Source: Maricaulis sp965242785 (GTDB lineage: Bacteria; Pseudomonadota; Alphaproteobacteria; Caulobacterales; Maricaulaceae). Taken from it: DNA of 64,000 nucleotides. A program made the translations under genes and the position numbers. Shown piece by piece: positions 8,887-18,346 of this stretch. The notes below the pieces were generated by a model, which had not been told where the DNA came from, made no database searches, and worked only from the letters and a program-made list of their open reading frames with translations. Within the stretch, counting starts at the first letter, position 1. Each line of letters begins with the position of its first letter. The DNA lies in assembly GCA_965242785.1 (NCBI GenBank), contig CBDETA010000002.1:124001-188000 (forward strand). Direction: 5' to 3'.

Positions 8887-9927
8887 ATGCTGAACAGTCT
8901 TTTCGGTCTGCTGTCCGCAGACATCGCCATCGACCTGGGAACCGCCAACACGCTGGTTTACGTGAAGGGGCGCGGCGTCGTCCTGAACGAACCGTCCGTT
9001 GTGGCCTACAAGGTCGAGAAAGGGCGAAAACACGTCCAGGCCGTGGGCGCGGAAGCCAAGCTGATGCTGGGCAAGACGCCGGGCAATGTGGAAGCCATCC
9101 GGCCGATGCGCGATGGCGTCATCGCCGACTTCGACGTCGCCGAGGAAATGATCAAGCACTTCATCCAGAAAGTGCACAATCGCCGCGCCATGGTCTCGCC
9201 GCAGGTGGTGATCTGCGTGCCGTCGGGCGCAACCGCCGTTGAACGCCGCGCGATCCATGAGTCTGCGCTGGGTGCCGGTGCCCGCAAGGTTTACCTGATC
9301 GACGAACCGATGGCGGCTGCCGTCGGCGCGGGCCTGCCGATCGACGAGCCGACCGGTTCGATGATCGTGGATATTGGTGGCGGCACCACCGAGGTGGCCG
9401 TGATGTCGCTGTCCGGCATCGTCTATTCGCGCTCGGTGCGCGTCGGCGGCGACAAGATGGACGAGGCGATCATCAACTATATCCGCCGCTCCGCGAACCT
9501 CTTGATCGGCGAGACTTCCGCCGAACGCATCAAGAAGGAAATCGGCTCTGCCATGCCGCCGGTGAAGGGCGAGGGCCTGTCGCTGGACATCAAGGGCCGT
9601 GACCTGATGAATGGCGTGCCGCGCGAGATCGCCGTCACCGAAGCCATGATCGCCGACTCGCTGTCCGAGCCGGTCGAGCAGATCGTCGAAGCGGTGAAGC
9701 AGGCGCTGGAAGCCACGCCGCCGGAGCTGGCCGCTGACATTGTCGACAAGGGCATTGTGCTGACCGGCGGTGGCGCGCTTTTGCGCAATCTGGACACCGA
9801 GCTGCGCGAGCGCACCGGCCTGCCGGTGAGCCTGGCCGACGAGGCGCTGTCCTGCGTTGTGCTGGGTTGCGGCAAGGCGGTGGAAGACTTGCGGGTCTGG
9901 CGCCCCATTCTTTCCGAAGCCGTGTAA
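8887..9927 (+). CDS. mreB: Rod-shape actin MreB
   Basis: Bacterial actin that organises the elongation machinery on the inner face of the membrane. 346 residues, the normal length. Landmarks: SADIAIDLGTANTLVYVKGRG (phosphate-1 loop), GATAVERRAIHESA, DEPMAAAVGAGLPI, MIVDIGGGTTEVAVMSL (phosphate-2) and LTGGGALLRNLD (adenosine loop). The N-terminal MLNSLFGLL is an amphipathic membrane-binding stretch. First gene of the mreBCD-mrdA-rodA operon. The 144 bases upstream have no gene and include an AT-richer stretch suited to a promoter. Confidence 0.98.
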   Translation: MLNSLFGLLSADIAIDLGTANTLVYVKGRGVVLNEPSVVAYKVEKGRKHVQAVGAEAKLMLGKTPGNVEAIRPMRDGVIADFDVAEEMIKHFIQKVHNRRAMVSPQVVICVPSGATAVERRAIHESALGAGARKVYLIDEPMAAAVGAGLPIDEPTGSMIVDIGGGTTEVAVMSLSGIVYSRSVRVGGDKMDEAIINYIRRSANLLIGETSAERIKKEIGSAMPPVKGEGLSLDIKGRDLMNGVPREIAVTEAMIADSLSEPVEQIVEAVKQALEATPPELAADIVDKGIVLTGGGALLRNLDTELRERTGLPVSLADEALSCVVLGCGKAVEDLRVWRPILSEAV

Positions 9928-9960
9928 ACTCCGGCCATTGGGGGCAGAAGGAGTGAGTCG

Positions 9961-10950
9961 GTGGCGTCCAGGCGCACGACACGTCATGACGGTGAGCAGG
10001 GTGTACGCTTTTCGCGGCCGCTCTTCATTGCGCTTCTGGTCCTGTCCGGTGCGCTGATCGCCTTTGACCGTCCAGCCTCGCGCTCGCAGGCCTTTGCCGG
10101 CTTCCGGGCCGGCTTCACCGACATTGCTGCACCGCTGCTGGAACTGGGCGCCCAACCGCTGCGCGCCGTGAAGAATATCGGCCCCTATTTCCGCCGCCAG
10201 GGCGAGCTGGCCGAAGAGAATGCCGAGCTGCGCCGGCAACTGGTCGAGGCGCGCTACTGGGAAGACCTGGCCTATCGCCAGCGCGACCGGATCGAGATCT
10301 ATGAGGAAGCCCTCAACCTGGAGACCGCGGCGGTTGAGGACCGGATCGGCGCCTGGACGGTCGCGGATCCGCGCGGACCCTTCGTGCGGGCGCGGCTGAT
10401 CGGACGCGGGTCGGAAGCCGGCGTGCGCGACGGTTATCCCGTGATCAATCTTTATGGCCTGGTGGGCCGGGTCTATGAGACCGGCCGCCGCTCGGCGCGG
10501 GTGCTGCTGCTGACCGACCTGAACAGCCGCGTGCCCGTGATGGCCGACCGGTCGAACGCCCGTGCCATCCTGATCGGCGATAATTCACCCTATCCGCGCC
10601 TGGAATATGTCGGCCGGGCTCCGGACCTGGAAGAGGGGGACCGTATCGTCTCCTCGGGCGATGGCGGTGTGCTGCCGCGCGGATTGCCGGTGGGCGAGGC
10701 GATCCGCACGCGCGAGGGCGAATGGCGGGTGCGGCTCTATTCGGATCAGGCACCGGTCGATTTCGTCTGGGTCTGGCCCTATCAGCGCGTGGTCCCGCCG
10801 GATCGTGAACCTGACAGACCGGACGTGCTGGATGCGAGCGGGGACGCGACGCCGGCGGAGGTGCCCGCCGCGGTCGAACAGGTGGCTGACCAGCCGGTCC
10901 AGCCGCAGCCTGATGGCGCCGCAAGCCCGCAAGGGGAGGAGACGCCGTGA
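9961..10950 (+). CDS. mreC: Rod-shape protein MreC
   Basis: Inner-membrane, periplasm-exposed scaffold that links MreB, MreD and the PBP2/RodA synthase. 329 residues from GTG 9961, preceded at 7-base spacing by AAGGAG (9948-9953), which fixes the start. One membrane segment at about 20-40 (LFIALLVLSGALIAF), a coiled coil at about 75-110 (RRQGELAEENAELRRQLVE) and the beta-rich MreC domain (RARLIGRG, VINLYGLVGRVYE, LLLTDLNSRVPVM, ISSGDGG-like VSSGDGGVLPRGLPVG). The C-terminal about 55 residues are Pro/Ala/Gln-rich and probably disordered. The stop overlaps the mreD start (GTGA). Confidence 0.95.
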   Translation: MASRRTTRHDGEQGVRFSRPLFIALLVLSGALIAFDRPASRSQAFAGFRAGFTDIAAPLLELGAQPLRAVKNIGPYFRRQGELAEENAELRRQLVEARYWEDLAYRQRDRIEIYEEALNLETAAVEDRIGAWTVADPRGPFVRARLIGRGSEAGVRDGYPVINLYGLVGRVYETGRRSARVLLLTDLNSRVPVMADRSNARAILIGDNSPYPRLEYVGRAPDLEEGDRIVSSGDGGVLPRGLPVGEAIRTREGEWRVRLYSDQAPVDFVWVWPYQRVVPPDREPDRPDVLDASGDATPAEVPAAVEQVADQPVQPQPDGAASPQGEETP

Positions 10951-11468
10951 GAAAGCCGACCGAGCGCAATTCGCCCTGGCTGGCCGCCTTCGGCTGTGTC
11001 GTCACGGTGCTGCTGGCGCTGATTGTCCAGGCCGCGCCGACGCGCCTTCTGGACAGTGTCACCATCATGCCGACCTGGACGCTGATGGCGATTTTCCTGT
11101 GGTCCGGCGTGCGGCCGCACTTCATGCCGCCGATTGCGGTGTTTGCCATCGGTCTGACGCTGGACCTTCTGACCGGAGCACCAATGGGCGTGTGGGCGCT
11201 GTCCTACCTGGTCTCGATCGCCGTTTTCCGTTTCCGCGGCGAGGACGGCATGCCGCGCGACCTGCCGCCGGTGATCGCCCGTTTTGCCGCCACCCTGCTG
11301 CTGGCGCACGGGATCGCCTTTGCTGCCGGCAGTGTGGCGCTGGAGGAGATGGCTGACCTTCAGCCCTTGATCATCGAGCTTCTGGCCTCGATCCTGATGT
11401 TTCCGCTGGTGGCCTATCTTGTGCTCAGCCGGCGGCGCAGCCGGGGTTCCGGCTTCATCGGGGGGTGA
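10947..11468 (+). CDS. mreD: Rod-shape membrane protein MreD
   Basis: 173 residues, GTG start overlapping the mreC stop. Five or so membrane segments, including PTWTLMAIFLWSGVRPHFMP, followed by the conserved GLTLDLLTGAPMGVWALSYL that typifies MreD. It sits between mreC and PBP2 as in other rod-shaped proteobacteria, and the protein bridges MreC with the SEDS synthase. No unusual features apart from the GTG start. Confidence 0.93.
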   Translation: MRKPTERNSPWLAAFGCVVTVLLALIVQAAPTRLLDSVTIMPTWTLMAIFLWSGVRPHFMPPIAVFAIGLTLDLLTGAPMGVWALSYLVSIAVFRFRGEDGMPRDLPPVIARFAATLLLAHGIAFAAGSVALEEMADLQPLIIELLASILMFPLVAYLVLSRRRSRGSGFIGG

Positions 11469-11480
11469 TCGCGAGGTCTC

Positions 11481-13355
11481 ATGCGTGCCGATCGCCAGGA
11501 ACAGGATCTGAAATTCACCCGCCGGGCCCTGATCATGTCCGGTCTGGGCGGCATGGCCTTTGTGGGCCTGGCCGGTCGGCTCTATGCCGTGCAGGTGCTG
11601 GAGAATGAGCGCTACCGGCTGTTGTCCGAGGACAACCAGTTCAACTTCTATCTCCTGCCGCCTTCGCGCGGGCGCATCCTGGACCGGTTCGGCGTGGTGG
11701 TGGCGGAAAACCGTGACAGCTATCGCGCGCTCCTGGTGCCGGAACAGGCCGGCGATGTGGAGGCGGCGCTGGACCGGCTGGGCCAGTACATGGACGTGTC
11801 CGATCATGCCCGCGAACGCATCCTGCGCACGGCGCGGCAACAGGAACGCTTCCGCGCCATCACCGTCGCCGAGGACCTGGACTGGCAGACCTTCTCGGCC
11901 ATCAATCTGAACTCGCCCGACCTGGCCGGCATCACGCCGGATGTCGGCGAGGTGCGGGCCTATCCCTATGGCGGTGCCTTTGCCCATGTGGTGGGCTATG
12001 TGCAGGCGCCCAACGAGGATGACATTCTGGACAATCCGCGCGAGGCGGAGCGTCTGTTGCGCCATCCCGGCTTCCGCATCGGCAAGACCGGTGTCGAGGC
12101 GGCCCGCGAAGCGGATCTGCGTGGCACCGCCGGGGCGCTGAAGACCGAGGTCAATGCCCGGGGTCGGGTGATCCGCGAACTGCCCGACCAGTCCACGCCG
12201 CCGCAGGCCGGGCGTGATGTGGTGATGACGCTGGATGCGGATATCCAGCGGTTTGCCCATGAGCGGCTGGGCCAGGAATCGGCGTCGGCCGTGGTGATCG
12301 ACGTCAATACGGGCGAGCTGATCGCGCTCGCCTCGACCCCGAGTTTCGACCCCAATCTCTTTGTCGGCGGCATCTCGGTGCAGGACTATGCGGCGCTGCG
12401 GGAGAATGATCACAATCCGCTGTTCCACAAATCGATCCAGGGCACTTATCCGCCCGGCTCGACCTTCAAGGCGGTGGTGGCCGCGGCCGCGCTGGAACAC
12501 GGACTGGTCCGGCCCAACGAAACCATCCACTGCAGCGGCTCGACGCGGCTGGGATCGCGGGAATTCCACTGCTGGCGCCGGCGCGGACATGGAGCGGTCA
12601 ACCTGCACGAGGCGGTGAAGACCTCTTGCGACATCTTCTTCTATGAAATGGCGAACCGGCTCGGTATTTCGCGCTTGCACGAAATGGCTGTGCGGTTCGG
12701 GGTCGGTCAGCAATTCGACATCGGCATCACGGGGGTGCGGTCGGGCCTGATGCCGGATCCGGCCTGGCTGCGCGCCCGCGCCAACGAGCCCTGGACGACG
12801 GGCCACACCTACAATGTCGGGATCGGGCAGGGCGCCGTCTCGATGTCGCCGCTGCAGCTGGCGGTGATGACCGCGCGCGTGGCCTCGGGTCGGGCCGTTC
12901 AGCCGACACTCTATCGCAATGCCCTGGCCCCGCCGGCCCCGCATATCGGCGTCAGTGACGAGGTGCTCGCCCGCGTGCGCAGCGGTCTGCGCGCCGTGGT
13001 GCACGAGCCGGGCGGGACGTCCTATTCGCTGGGCGGGCTGGGCATTGACGGGGTCGAGATGGCGGGCAAGACCGGCACGGCCCAAGTCTATTCCATCACC
13101 GCGGCGGAACGCGCCTCGGGCGTGCGCGAGCAGGCGGACCTGCCCTGGCGACTGCGCGATCACGGCCTCTTCATGTGCTATGCGCCCGCCGACCGGCCGA
13201 AATACGCCTGTGTCGTCGTGGTCGAACACGGCGGCGGGTCCAGCGCGGCGACGCGTCCGGCGCGGGACATCCTGCGCCGTGTGGTGGCCCGTGATCCGTC
13301 CAGCCGTCCCGGCGTCTTCGCTGATCTGGGCACCAGCCGGCGGGGTGGGGCCTGA
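11481..13355 (+). CDS. mrdA: Penicillin-binding protein 2 (elongasome transpeptidase)
   Basis: Class B PBP that crosslinks peptidoglycan made by RodA during elongation. 624 residues with a membrane anchor at about 15-35 (ALIMSGLGGMAFVGLAGRLY), the pedestal domain opening with PPSRGRILDRFGVVVAENR, and the transpeptidase domain: Ser327 in GSTFK, the SCD motif region around TSCDIFFYEMANRLG, and Lys530 in AGKTGTAQ. Length is usual for PBP2. The stop TGA overlaps the rodA ATG, matching the tight pairing of these enzymes. No peptidoglycan amidase or other gene is inserted. Confidence 0.96.
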   Translation: MRADRQEQDLKFTRRALIMSGLGGMAFVGLAGRLYAVQVLENERYRLLSEDNQFNFYLLPPSRGRILDRFGVVVAENRDSYRALLVPEQAGDVEAALDRLGQYMDVSDHARERILRTARQQERFRAITVAEDLDWQTFSAINLNSPDLAGITPDVGEVRAYPYGGAFAHVVGYVQAPNEDDILDNPREAERLLRHPGFRIGKTGVEAAREADLRGTAGALKTEVNARGRVIRELPDQSTPPQAGRDVVMTLDADIQRFAHERLGQESASAVVIDVNTGELIALASTPSFDPNLFVGGISVQDYAALRENDHNPLFHKSIQGTYPPGSTFKAVVAAAALEHGLVRPNETIHCSGSTRLGSREFHCWRRRGHGAVNLHEAVKTSCDIFFYEMANRLGISRLHEMAVRFGVGQQFDIGITGVRSGLMPDPAWLRARANEPWTTGHTYNVGIGQGAVSMSPLQLAVMTARVASGRAVQPTLYRNALAPPAPHIGVSDEVLARVRSGLRAVVHEPGGTSYSLGGLGIDGVEMAGKTGTAQVYSITAAERASGVREQADLPWRLRDHGLFMCYAPADRPKYACVVVVEHGGGSSAATRPARDILRRVVARDPSSRPGVFADLGTSRRGGA

Positions 13356-14512
13356 TGGCGGTTTTCCGCGAGACCGTGCCGCGCGACCTGCGCGGCAAGC
13401 TGATGGAGCTGAACTGGACGCTGGTTCTGCTCCTGGCACTGTTGGGCCTGGCCGGCGTGGGCATGCTCTATTCGGTCGGCGGCGGCAGCTGGTCGCCCTG
13501 GGCGTTCAATCATGCCACCCGTCTGGGCGTCGGTCTGGTCGCCATGGTCGTCATCGCCATGTTCCCGCCGCGCTTCTGGATGGGCGTGTCCTATCCGGTC
13601 TATGTGGTGGCGCTGATCCTGCTGGTGCTGGTGGAAGTGATGGGGGTGTCGATCAATGGCGCCCAGCGCTGGGTGGATCTGGGGCCCATCCGGCTGCAAC
13701 CCTCTGAAATCATGAAGCTGGCCCTCGTTTTCGCCCTGGCCCGCTATTATCACGACCTGCCGGTGGAAAAGGTCACGACCATTTCCGGCCTGCTGCCGCC
13801 ACTGATGATCATCGGGGCGCCTGCGGTGCTGATCCTGGGCCAGCCCGACCTGGGCACAACACTGCTGTTGGGCGTGACCGGGGTGGCGGTGATCTTCATG
13901 GCCGGGCTGAGCTGGTGGTTCATCCTCACGGTCGCCGGACTGGGCCTGTTGGGCATGATCGGTGTTGGTATCTACGGGCTGGAGAATATCCTGGCGGAAT
14001 ACCAGATGGATCGGGTGCGGGCCTTCCTCAATCCGGACTTCGACCCGCTGGGAATCAATTACCACCCCAACCAGGCGGTGATCACGCTGGGATCCGGCGG
14101 CATGACCGGCAAGGGTTTCCTGGAAGGCACCCAGTCCAAGCTGGGCTTCCTGCCGGAGATGCAGACCGACTACATCTTCACCGCCCTGAGCGAGGAATTC
14201 GGTTTTGTCGGCGGCATTTCGATCCTGGCGATCAATGCGCTGGTCATGGCCCAGGCGGTGATGATCGCGGTCTCGTGCAAGAGCCCGTTCCTGCGCCTGA
14301 TGACGATCGGCATCATCACGACCTATGCCTCCTATGTGCTGATCAATATCGGCATGGTGTCACGGCTCTTGCCGGTGGTCGGCGTGCCATTGCCGCTGAT
14401 TTCCTATGGCGGAACCGTGGTGCTGGCCGTGCTGGCCGGTTTCGGGCTGATCCTGGGCGCGCACATCCATCGCCATGCCGAACCGCCGCGAGGCGCGGGC
14501 CTGTTCGGCTGA
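13355..14512 (+). CDS. rodA: RodA, SEDS peptidoglycan glycosyltransferase
   Basis: Polymerises lipid II with PBP2 in the elongasome. 385 residues and about ten membrane segments. Family landmarks: NGAQRWVDLGPIRLQPSEIMK, LGQPDLGTTLLLGVTG, the periplasmic loop FLPEMQTDYIFTALSEEFGF and VGVPLPLISYGGTVVLAVLAGFG. The ATG overlaps the mrdA stop. It is the last gene of the rod operon. A 132-base gap follows before the transporter, with no clear terminator hairpin visible. Confidence 0.96.
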   Translation: MAVFRETVPRDLRGKLMELNWTLVLLLALLGLAGVGMLYSVGGGSWSPWAFNHATRLGVGLVAMVVIAMFPPRFWMGVSYPVYVVALILLVLVEVMGVSINGAQRWVDLGPIRLQPSEIMKLALVFALARYYHDLPVEKVTTISGLLPPLMIIGAPAVLILGQPDLGTTLLLGVTGVAVIFMAGLSWWFILTVAGLGLLGMIGVGIYGLENILAEYQMDRVRAFLNPDFDPLGINYHPNQAVITLGSGGMTGKGFLEGTQSKLGFLPEMQTDYIFTALSEEFGFVGGISILAINALVMAQAVMIAVSCKSPFLRLMTIGIITTYASYVLINIGMVSRLLPVVGVPLPLISYGGTVVLAVLAGFGLILGAHIHRHAEPPRGAGLFG

Positions 14513-14644
14513 GACGCGAAATGCGCTTACTGCGCTGGCGAACCCAGCTTGACCCGGCGGCGGGCTTGGGGAAGGGTGCGCGACAATTTTGTTAAGGGGT
14601 CGGCGCCCGTTTGCGGCGCCAACAGTCACAAGGGGAGACACACC

Positions 14645-15997
14645 ATGGCGGCAACTCCGGCCGGTCAGCACGCGCACTGGTCCTCGCGCTTTGCATTCAT
14701 CCTCGCTGCGGTCGGCTCCGCAGTGGGTCTCGGCAATCTCTGGCGCTTCCCGTTCATGACGGGCCAGAATGGCGGTTCGGCTTTCGTGCTGATCTATATC
14801 GGCTGTGTGATCCTGTTCGCGATCCCGGTCCTGATGGCCGAGATCGCCATTGGTCGCCATGCCCAGCAATCGGCGATTTCCTCGACCCGCAAGATGGCAC
14901 AGGAAGCGGGCAAGTCCGCCAACTGGGCCATTGTCGGCTGGGTGTGTACCGCCGGCGGCTTCCTGATCCTGACCACCTATTCGGTGATCGCCGGCCAGGT
15001 CATGGCCTACTCGGCGGCCGGTTTCGCCGGCGGCTTCGCCCAGCCGGACGGCGCCAACATGTTCTACACGGGCCAGGGCACGCAGCTGATCTGGCACGCC
15101 GTCTTCATGGTCATCACCGTGCTGATCGTGGCGCGCGGCCTGAAGGGCGGGATCGAGCAGGTTGCCACCATCCTGATGCCGCTCTTCTTCATCGTGCTGG
15201 CCGGCCTGACGGTCTATTCGCTGGCAACCGGCAATGCCGCCGCCGCCATTGAATACCTGTTCACGCCCGACTTCTCGGTCATCACCGGCAGCACTTTCGT
15301 GGCGGCGCTGGGCCAGGCCTTCTTCTCGGTCTCGGTCGCCTCGGCCATCATGATCACCTATGGCTCCTACCTGTCCAAGGACACCAATATCGGCTCGTCC
15401 TCGGTGATGATCGCCTCGGCTGACACGCTGGTGGCGCTGGTCGCCGGCCTGATGATCTTCCCGATCGTGTTCATGGTGGGCATGGACCCGGCCGAAGGCC
15501 TGGGCCTGATCTTCACCGCGCTGCCGGCCGTCTTCGCCGACATGCCGGCGGGCAATGTCATCGGTGGCGCCTTCTTCGCGCTGGCCTTCATTGCCGCAAT
15601 CACCTCGTCGATCTCGCTGCTGGAAGGCACCACGGCCTTCATCGAGGAAAATTCCAGCTTCTCGCGTCCGACGGCCGCCATCCTGATGGGCTTCTTCGCC
15701 TTCATGATCGGTGCTGGTGCGGTCTACTCGTCCGATTTCGGCGGCCAGTTCGTCGACTGGATGGCCGGTTCCTTCCTGCTGCCGCTGGGCGGTCTGCTGG
15801 TGGCGGTGTTTGCCGGATGGGTGATCCCCAAATCGCTGATGCGCCAGGAGCTCAGCCATGCCTCGAACGGTCTGTTCGGCTTCTTCCACTTCTGTGTGAA
15901 GTACATCGTGCCGCCGGCCATCGGCTTCATCCTGGTGCTGGGCCTGGACGCCAAATTCTTCGGCGGCACGCTGGGCGCGCTGCTGGGTCTGGGCTAG
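14645..15997 (+). CDS. Sodium-dependent transporter of the NSS/SNF family
   Basis: 450 residues. ATG 14645 is preceded by AAGGGGAG and gives the family N-terminus SSRFAFILAAVGSAVGLGNLWRFPF, whose GSAVGLGNLWRFP is the sodium- and substrate-binding unwound helix 1. An extended frame upstream has no homology. About eleven membrane segments. Family members carry amino acids with Na+; the substrate (for example tryptophan, leucine or tyrosine) cannot be read from sequence here. The 3' end overlaps the convergent proline iminopeptidase by four bases. Confidence 0.92.
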   Translation: MAATPAGQHAHWSSRFAFILAAVGSAVGLGNLWRFPFMTGQNGGSAFVLIYIGCVILFAIPVLMAEIAIGRHAQQSAISSTRKMAQEAGKSANWAIVGWVCTAGGFLILTTYSVIAGQVMAYSAAGFAGGFAQPDGANMFYTGQGTQLIWHAVFMVITVLIVARGLKGGIEQVATILMPLFFIVLAGLTVYSLATGNAAAAIEYLFTPDFSVITGSTFVAALGQAFFSVSVASAIMITYGSYLSKDTNIGSSSVMIASADTLVALVAGLMIFPIVFMVGMDPAEGLGLIFTALPAVFADMPAGNVIGGAFFALAFIAAITSSISLLEGTTAFIEENSSFSRPTAAILMGFFAFMIGAGAVYSSDFGGQFVDWMAGSFLLPLGGLLVAVFAGWVIPKSLMRQELSHASNGLFGFFHFCVKYIVPPAIGFILVLGLDAKFFGGTLGALLGLG

Positions 15998-16959
15998 GCC
16001 AGCTGTTCGGCGAAGGCGTCGGTGGCGCGCACCAGCGCGTCCACCACGCCCGGTTCGCCGGCCGCATGGCCGGCATCGCCGATCATCTGCAGCCGCGCCT
16101 TCGGCCATTCGCGGGCCAGGGCCCAGGCCGAGCGCGGCGGCGTCACCACATCATAACGGCCCTGCACGATCACGCCGGGCAGATGATTGAAGCGGGCGGC
16201 ATCCTCCAAGAGGATGCCGTCTTTTTCAAAGAAACCCTTGTGCAGGAAGTAATGCGTTTCCAGCCGGGCCAGCGCATCGGCGCGGATCGGGTCGGCGAGC
16301 GGCGCTGAGGGGTCCCCGGTCATCGAGATCAGGGCGCTTTCCCAGCGCGACCAGGCCAGCGCATCCGGGCGTCGGCGGACAATGTCGGTCTCGGCCAGGC
16401 GCTCGTAATAGGCGCGGATGACATCCTCGCGTTCTTCCGGGGCCAGGGGCTCGACCAGGCGTTCCCAGGCATCGGGGAACAGCATGTTGGCACCGTGCCG
16501 GTAGAACCAGTCCAGCTCGATCTGGGTGCACAGGAACACCCCGCGCAGGACGAGGCCGAGACAGCGGTCGGGATGTGCGCGCGCATAGGCCAGGGACAGG
16601 GTTGCGCCCCAGGAGCCGCCGAAGACCAGCCACTGGTCGACACCCATGCGCTCGCGGATGCGCTCGATGTCCTCGATCAGGTGGCGTGTGGTGTTGGCTT
16701 CCAGCCCGCCATGCGGTGTGGAACGGCCGCAGCCGCGCTGGTCGAACAGGATGATGCGGTATTTGCGCGGGTCGAAGAAACGCCGCAGGGCCGGCGACAC
16801 GCCGCCGCCGGGACCGCCATGCAGGGTGATGACCGGAATGCCATCCGGGCGGCCGCACTCCTCGACACACAGCTGGTGCCCGTCGCCAACCGGCATGTGA
16901 AAGCTCTGCAATGGCCGGATCGGCGGGTAGAGCAGGCGGCGGGTGTAGGAGGCATCCAT
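15994..16959 (-). CDS. pip: Proline iminopeptidase (peptidase family S33)
   Basis: Alpha/beta hydrolase that removes N-terminal proline from peptides in the cytoplasm. 321 residues. Landmarks: LHGGPGGGVSP (oxyanion region), LFDQRGCGRSTPH, nucleophile Ser116 in GGSWGATL, catalytic Asp in VQGRYDVVTPP and His in GDAGHAAGEP near the C-terminus. Start ATG at 16957-16959. Convergent to the NSS transporter with a 4-base overlap of stops. Together they could serve peptide and amino-acid use, but this is only positional. Confidence 0.94.
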   Translation of the reverse strand: MDASYTRRLLYPPIRPLQSFHMPVGDGHQLCVEECGRPDGIPVITLHGGPGGGVSPALRRFFDPRKYRIILFDQRGCGRSTPHGGLEANTTRHLIEDIERIRERMGVDQWLVFGGSWGATLSLAYARAHPDRCLGLVLRGVFLCTQIELDWFYRHGANMLFPDAWERLVEPLAPEEREDVIRAYYERLAETDIVRRRPDALAWSRWESALISMTGDPSAPLADPIRADALARLETHYFLHKGFFEKDGILLEDAARFNHLPGVIVQGRYDVVTPPRSAWALAREWPKARLQMIGDAGHAAGEPGVVDALVRATDAFAEQLA

Positions 16960-17078
16960 GGCGGCACTGTGATGTTAGGGCGTCGTAAACGCAATAAACG
17001 ATAGCCTATGCTTTCATGTCCCGGTATCGTCGTGGTGGGCGTTGGGCATTCTTATACAAGCATTGGGGCAGACCTTAC

Positions 17079-17741
17079 ATGACCGCTATTCGGTGCGTTT
17101 TTGTGGCCTTGGCCGTGTCTGTCACAGTCGCGGCCTGTGCGAGTGCCCCGATTTCCGTGTCCGCCCGGTCGAATGCCCTGTCGCAACCCGCCACGCCCGA
17201 ACATGCCGGCATCCGCCTGGCCGTACGGGCTCTGGAAGCGACCTGCCGCGAACGTGGCTGGATCGCCGACGAAGATTCCATGCAGACCGCGATGCGCTGG
17301 GTCGGCCGCCTGGCTGGCCAGAATGATGGCGCCGAGGCCGATGAAGGCCCGGTCGCGCGTTATCTGCGGGCCAATGAACTCAGCCTGGATGATGCCGAAC
17401 TGGGTGACCGGATCGGTGCGGATATCCGCGAGGCTTTCCGGCTGGCCGGTGCCGTGGACACGGCGGCCCTGCGCCTGATCGATGTGCAGGGTGGCGAGTC
17501 CCGCTCGGCGCTGAGCCGCAGCCTTGGTGACGTCGAAACCGCGCTGGCCCAATCGCGTGACGCGCTGGCCACGTTCGACCAGCTGATTACGGCGCTGCCC
17601 GAAGCCGTGCCGTCGGACACGTTCGAGGCATTGCGCGTGGAGCGCGACCTTCTGGCCGGCCGCACGGACAGCCTGCGTGACCGAGCCGACCGCCTGGCCG
17701 AGCTGCGCCGCGGTTTCTCGGCTTTGCCCAGCCTGTCCTGA
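17079..17741 (+). CDS. Uncharacterised lipoprotein, helical
   Basis: 220 residues from ATG 17079, chosen because it yields a lipoprotein signal (FVALAVSVTVAAC) with the lipobox cysteine at about residue 21; an in-frame start further upstream would bury it. The mature part is acidic and almost entirely helical (TALRLIDVQGGESRSALSRS, then DVETALAQSRDALATFDQLI), a coiled-coil-like adaptor pattern. I do not recognise a family. It overlaps the next gene (ATGA), so the lipoprotein and a methyltransferase are co-translated, an unexplained pairing. Confidence 0.75.
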   Translation: MTAIRCVFVALAVSVTVAACASAPISVSARSNALSQPATPEHAGIRLAVRALEATCRERGWIADEDSMQTAMRWVGRLAGQNDGAEADEGPVARYLRANELSLDDAELGDRIGADIREAFRLAGAVDTAALRLIDVQGGESRSALSRSLGDVETALAQSRDALATFDQLITALPEAVPSDTFEALRVERDLLAGRTDSLRDRADRLAELRRGFSALPSLS

Positions 17742-18346
17742 TGCTGGATCCCGATAGCGTCAAAGGCTTCCTCGCACCGGAGGAAGGCGAGGAGCTGGCA
17801 CGTCTGGCCCGTGAAGCCGGCCGTCTGGGACCCGTGCTGGAGATCGGCTCCTATTGCGGAAAGTCGGCCTTGTATCTCGGCCCGGCCGCGCGTGAGGCCG
17901 GGACCGTGCTCTACACGCTGGACCATCACCGAGGGTCCGAAGAGCACCAGCCGGGCGAGGAATACCACGATCCGGAACTGTTCAACGCGGCACTGGGCGT
18001 GTTCGACACCCTGCCGGCATTGCGCGAGACGCTGTTCAGGGCGCAGCTGGAAGACTGCGTCATCCCGGTGGTGGGCCGTTCAGCCGTGATTGCCGCGAAC
18101 TGGCAGACCCCGCTGGGCCTCTTGTTCATTGATGGCGGACATTCCATGCCGGCGGCGCTGGATGACTATCGCGGCTGGGCCGGACGTGTGGTCGCCGGCG
18201 GCATTCTGGCGATCCATGATGTCTTCCCCAATCCGGAAGATGGCGGCCGCCCGCCCTATGAGATCTGGAAACTGGCCGTAGCGTCGGGCCTGTTCGAGCC
18301 GGTCAGGCGGACAGGAACGCTGGAAGTGCTTCGGCGGCTGCCTTAG
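17741..18346 (+). CDS. Class I SAM-dependent methyltransferase (Methyltransf_24 type)
   Basis: 201 residues. Motif I reads GPVLEIGSYCGKSALYLG, followed by an acidic strand TLDHHRGSEEHQ and the family's LLFIDGGHSMPAALDDYRGW and GGILAIHDVFPNP, features shared with O-methyltransferase/Methyltransf_24 proteins. Start ATG overlaps the upstream lipoprotein stop. Its 3' end overlaps by 44 bases the convergent (alpha/alpha)6-barrel gene at 18303. Because the neighbouring minus-strand cassette modifies a glycan or lipid, this enzyme may act on the same product. The substrate is unknown. Confidence 0.82.
   Translation: MLDPDSVKGFLAPEEGEELARLAREAGRLGPVLEIGSYCGKSALYLGPAAREAGTVLYTLDHHRGSEEHQPGEEYHDPELFNAALGVFDTLPALRETLFRAQLEDCVIPVVGRSAVIAANWQTPLGLLFIDGGHSMPAALDDYRGWAGRVVAGGILAIHDVFPNPEDGGRPPYEIWKLAVASGLFEPVRRTGTLEVLRRLP

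Noticed and set aside
7759..10239. Very long open frame (826 residues) on the minus strand over the VTT and mreB genes
   Set aside because: It is a shadow of mreB and its neighbour: His/Arg/Gln-rich translation without homology, in DNA where GC-rich third positions leave the opposite strand open.
10782..13439. 885-residue minus-strand open frame over mreC/mreD/mrdA
   Set aside because: Antisense to clear PBP2 with catalytic motifs on the plus strand; composition is typical of a reversed GC-rich gene.
14360..16108. 582-residue minus-strand open frame over the sodium transporter
   Set aside because: Antisense to the NSS transporter; Arg/His/Glu/Gln-rich shadow.
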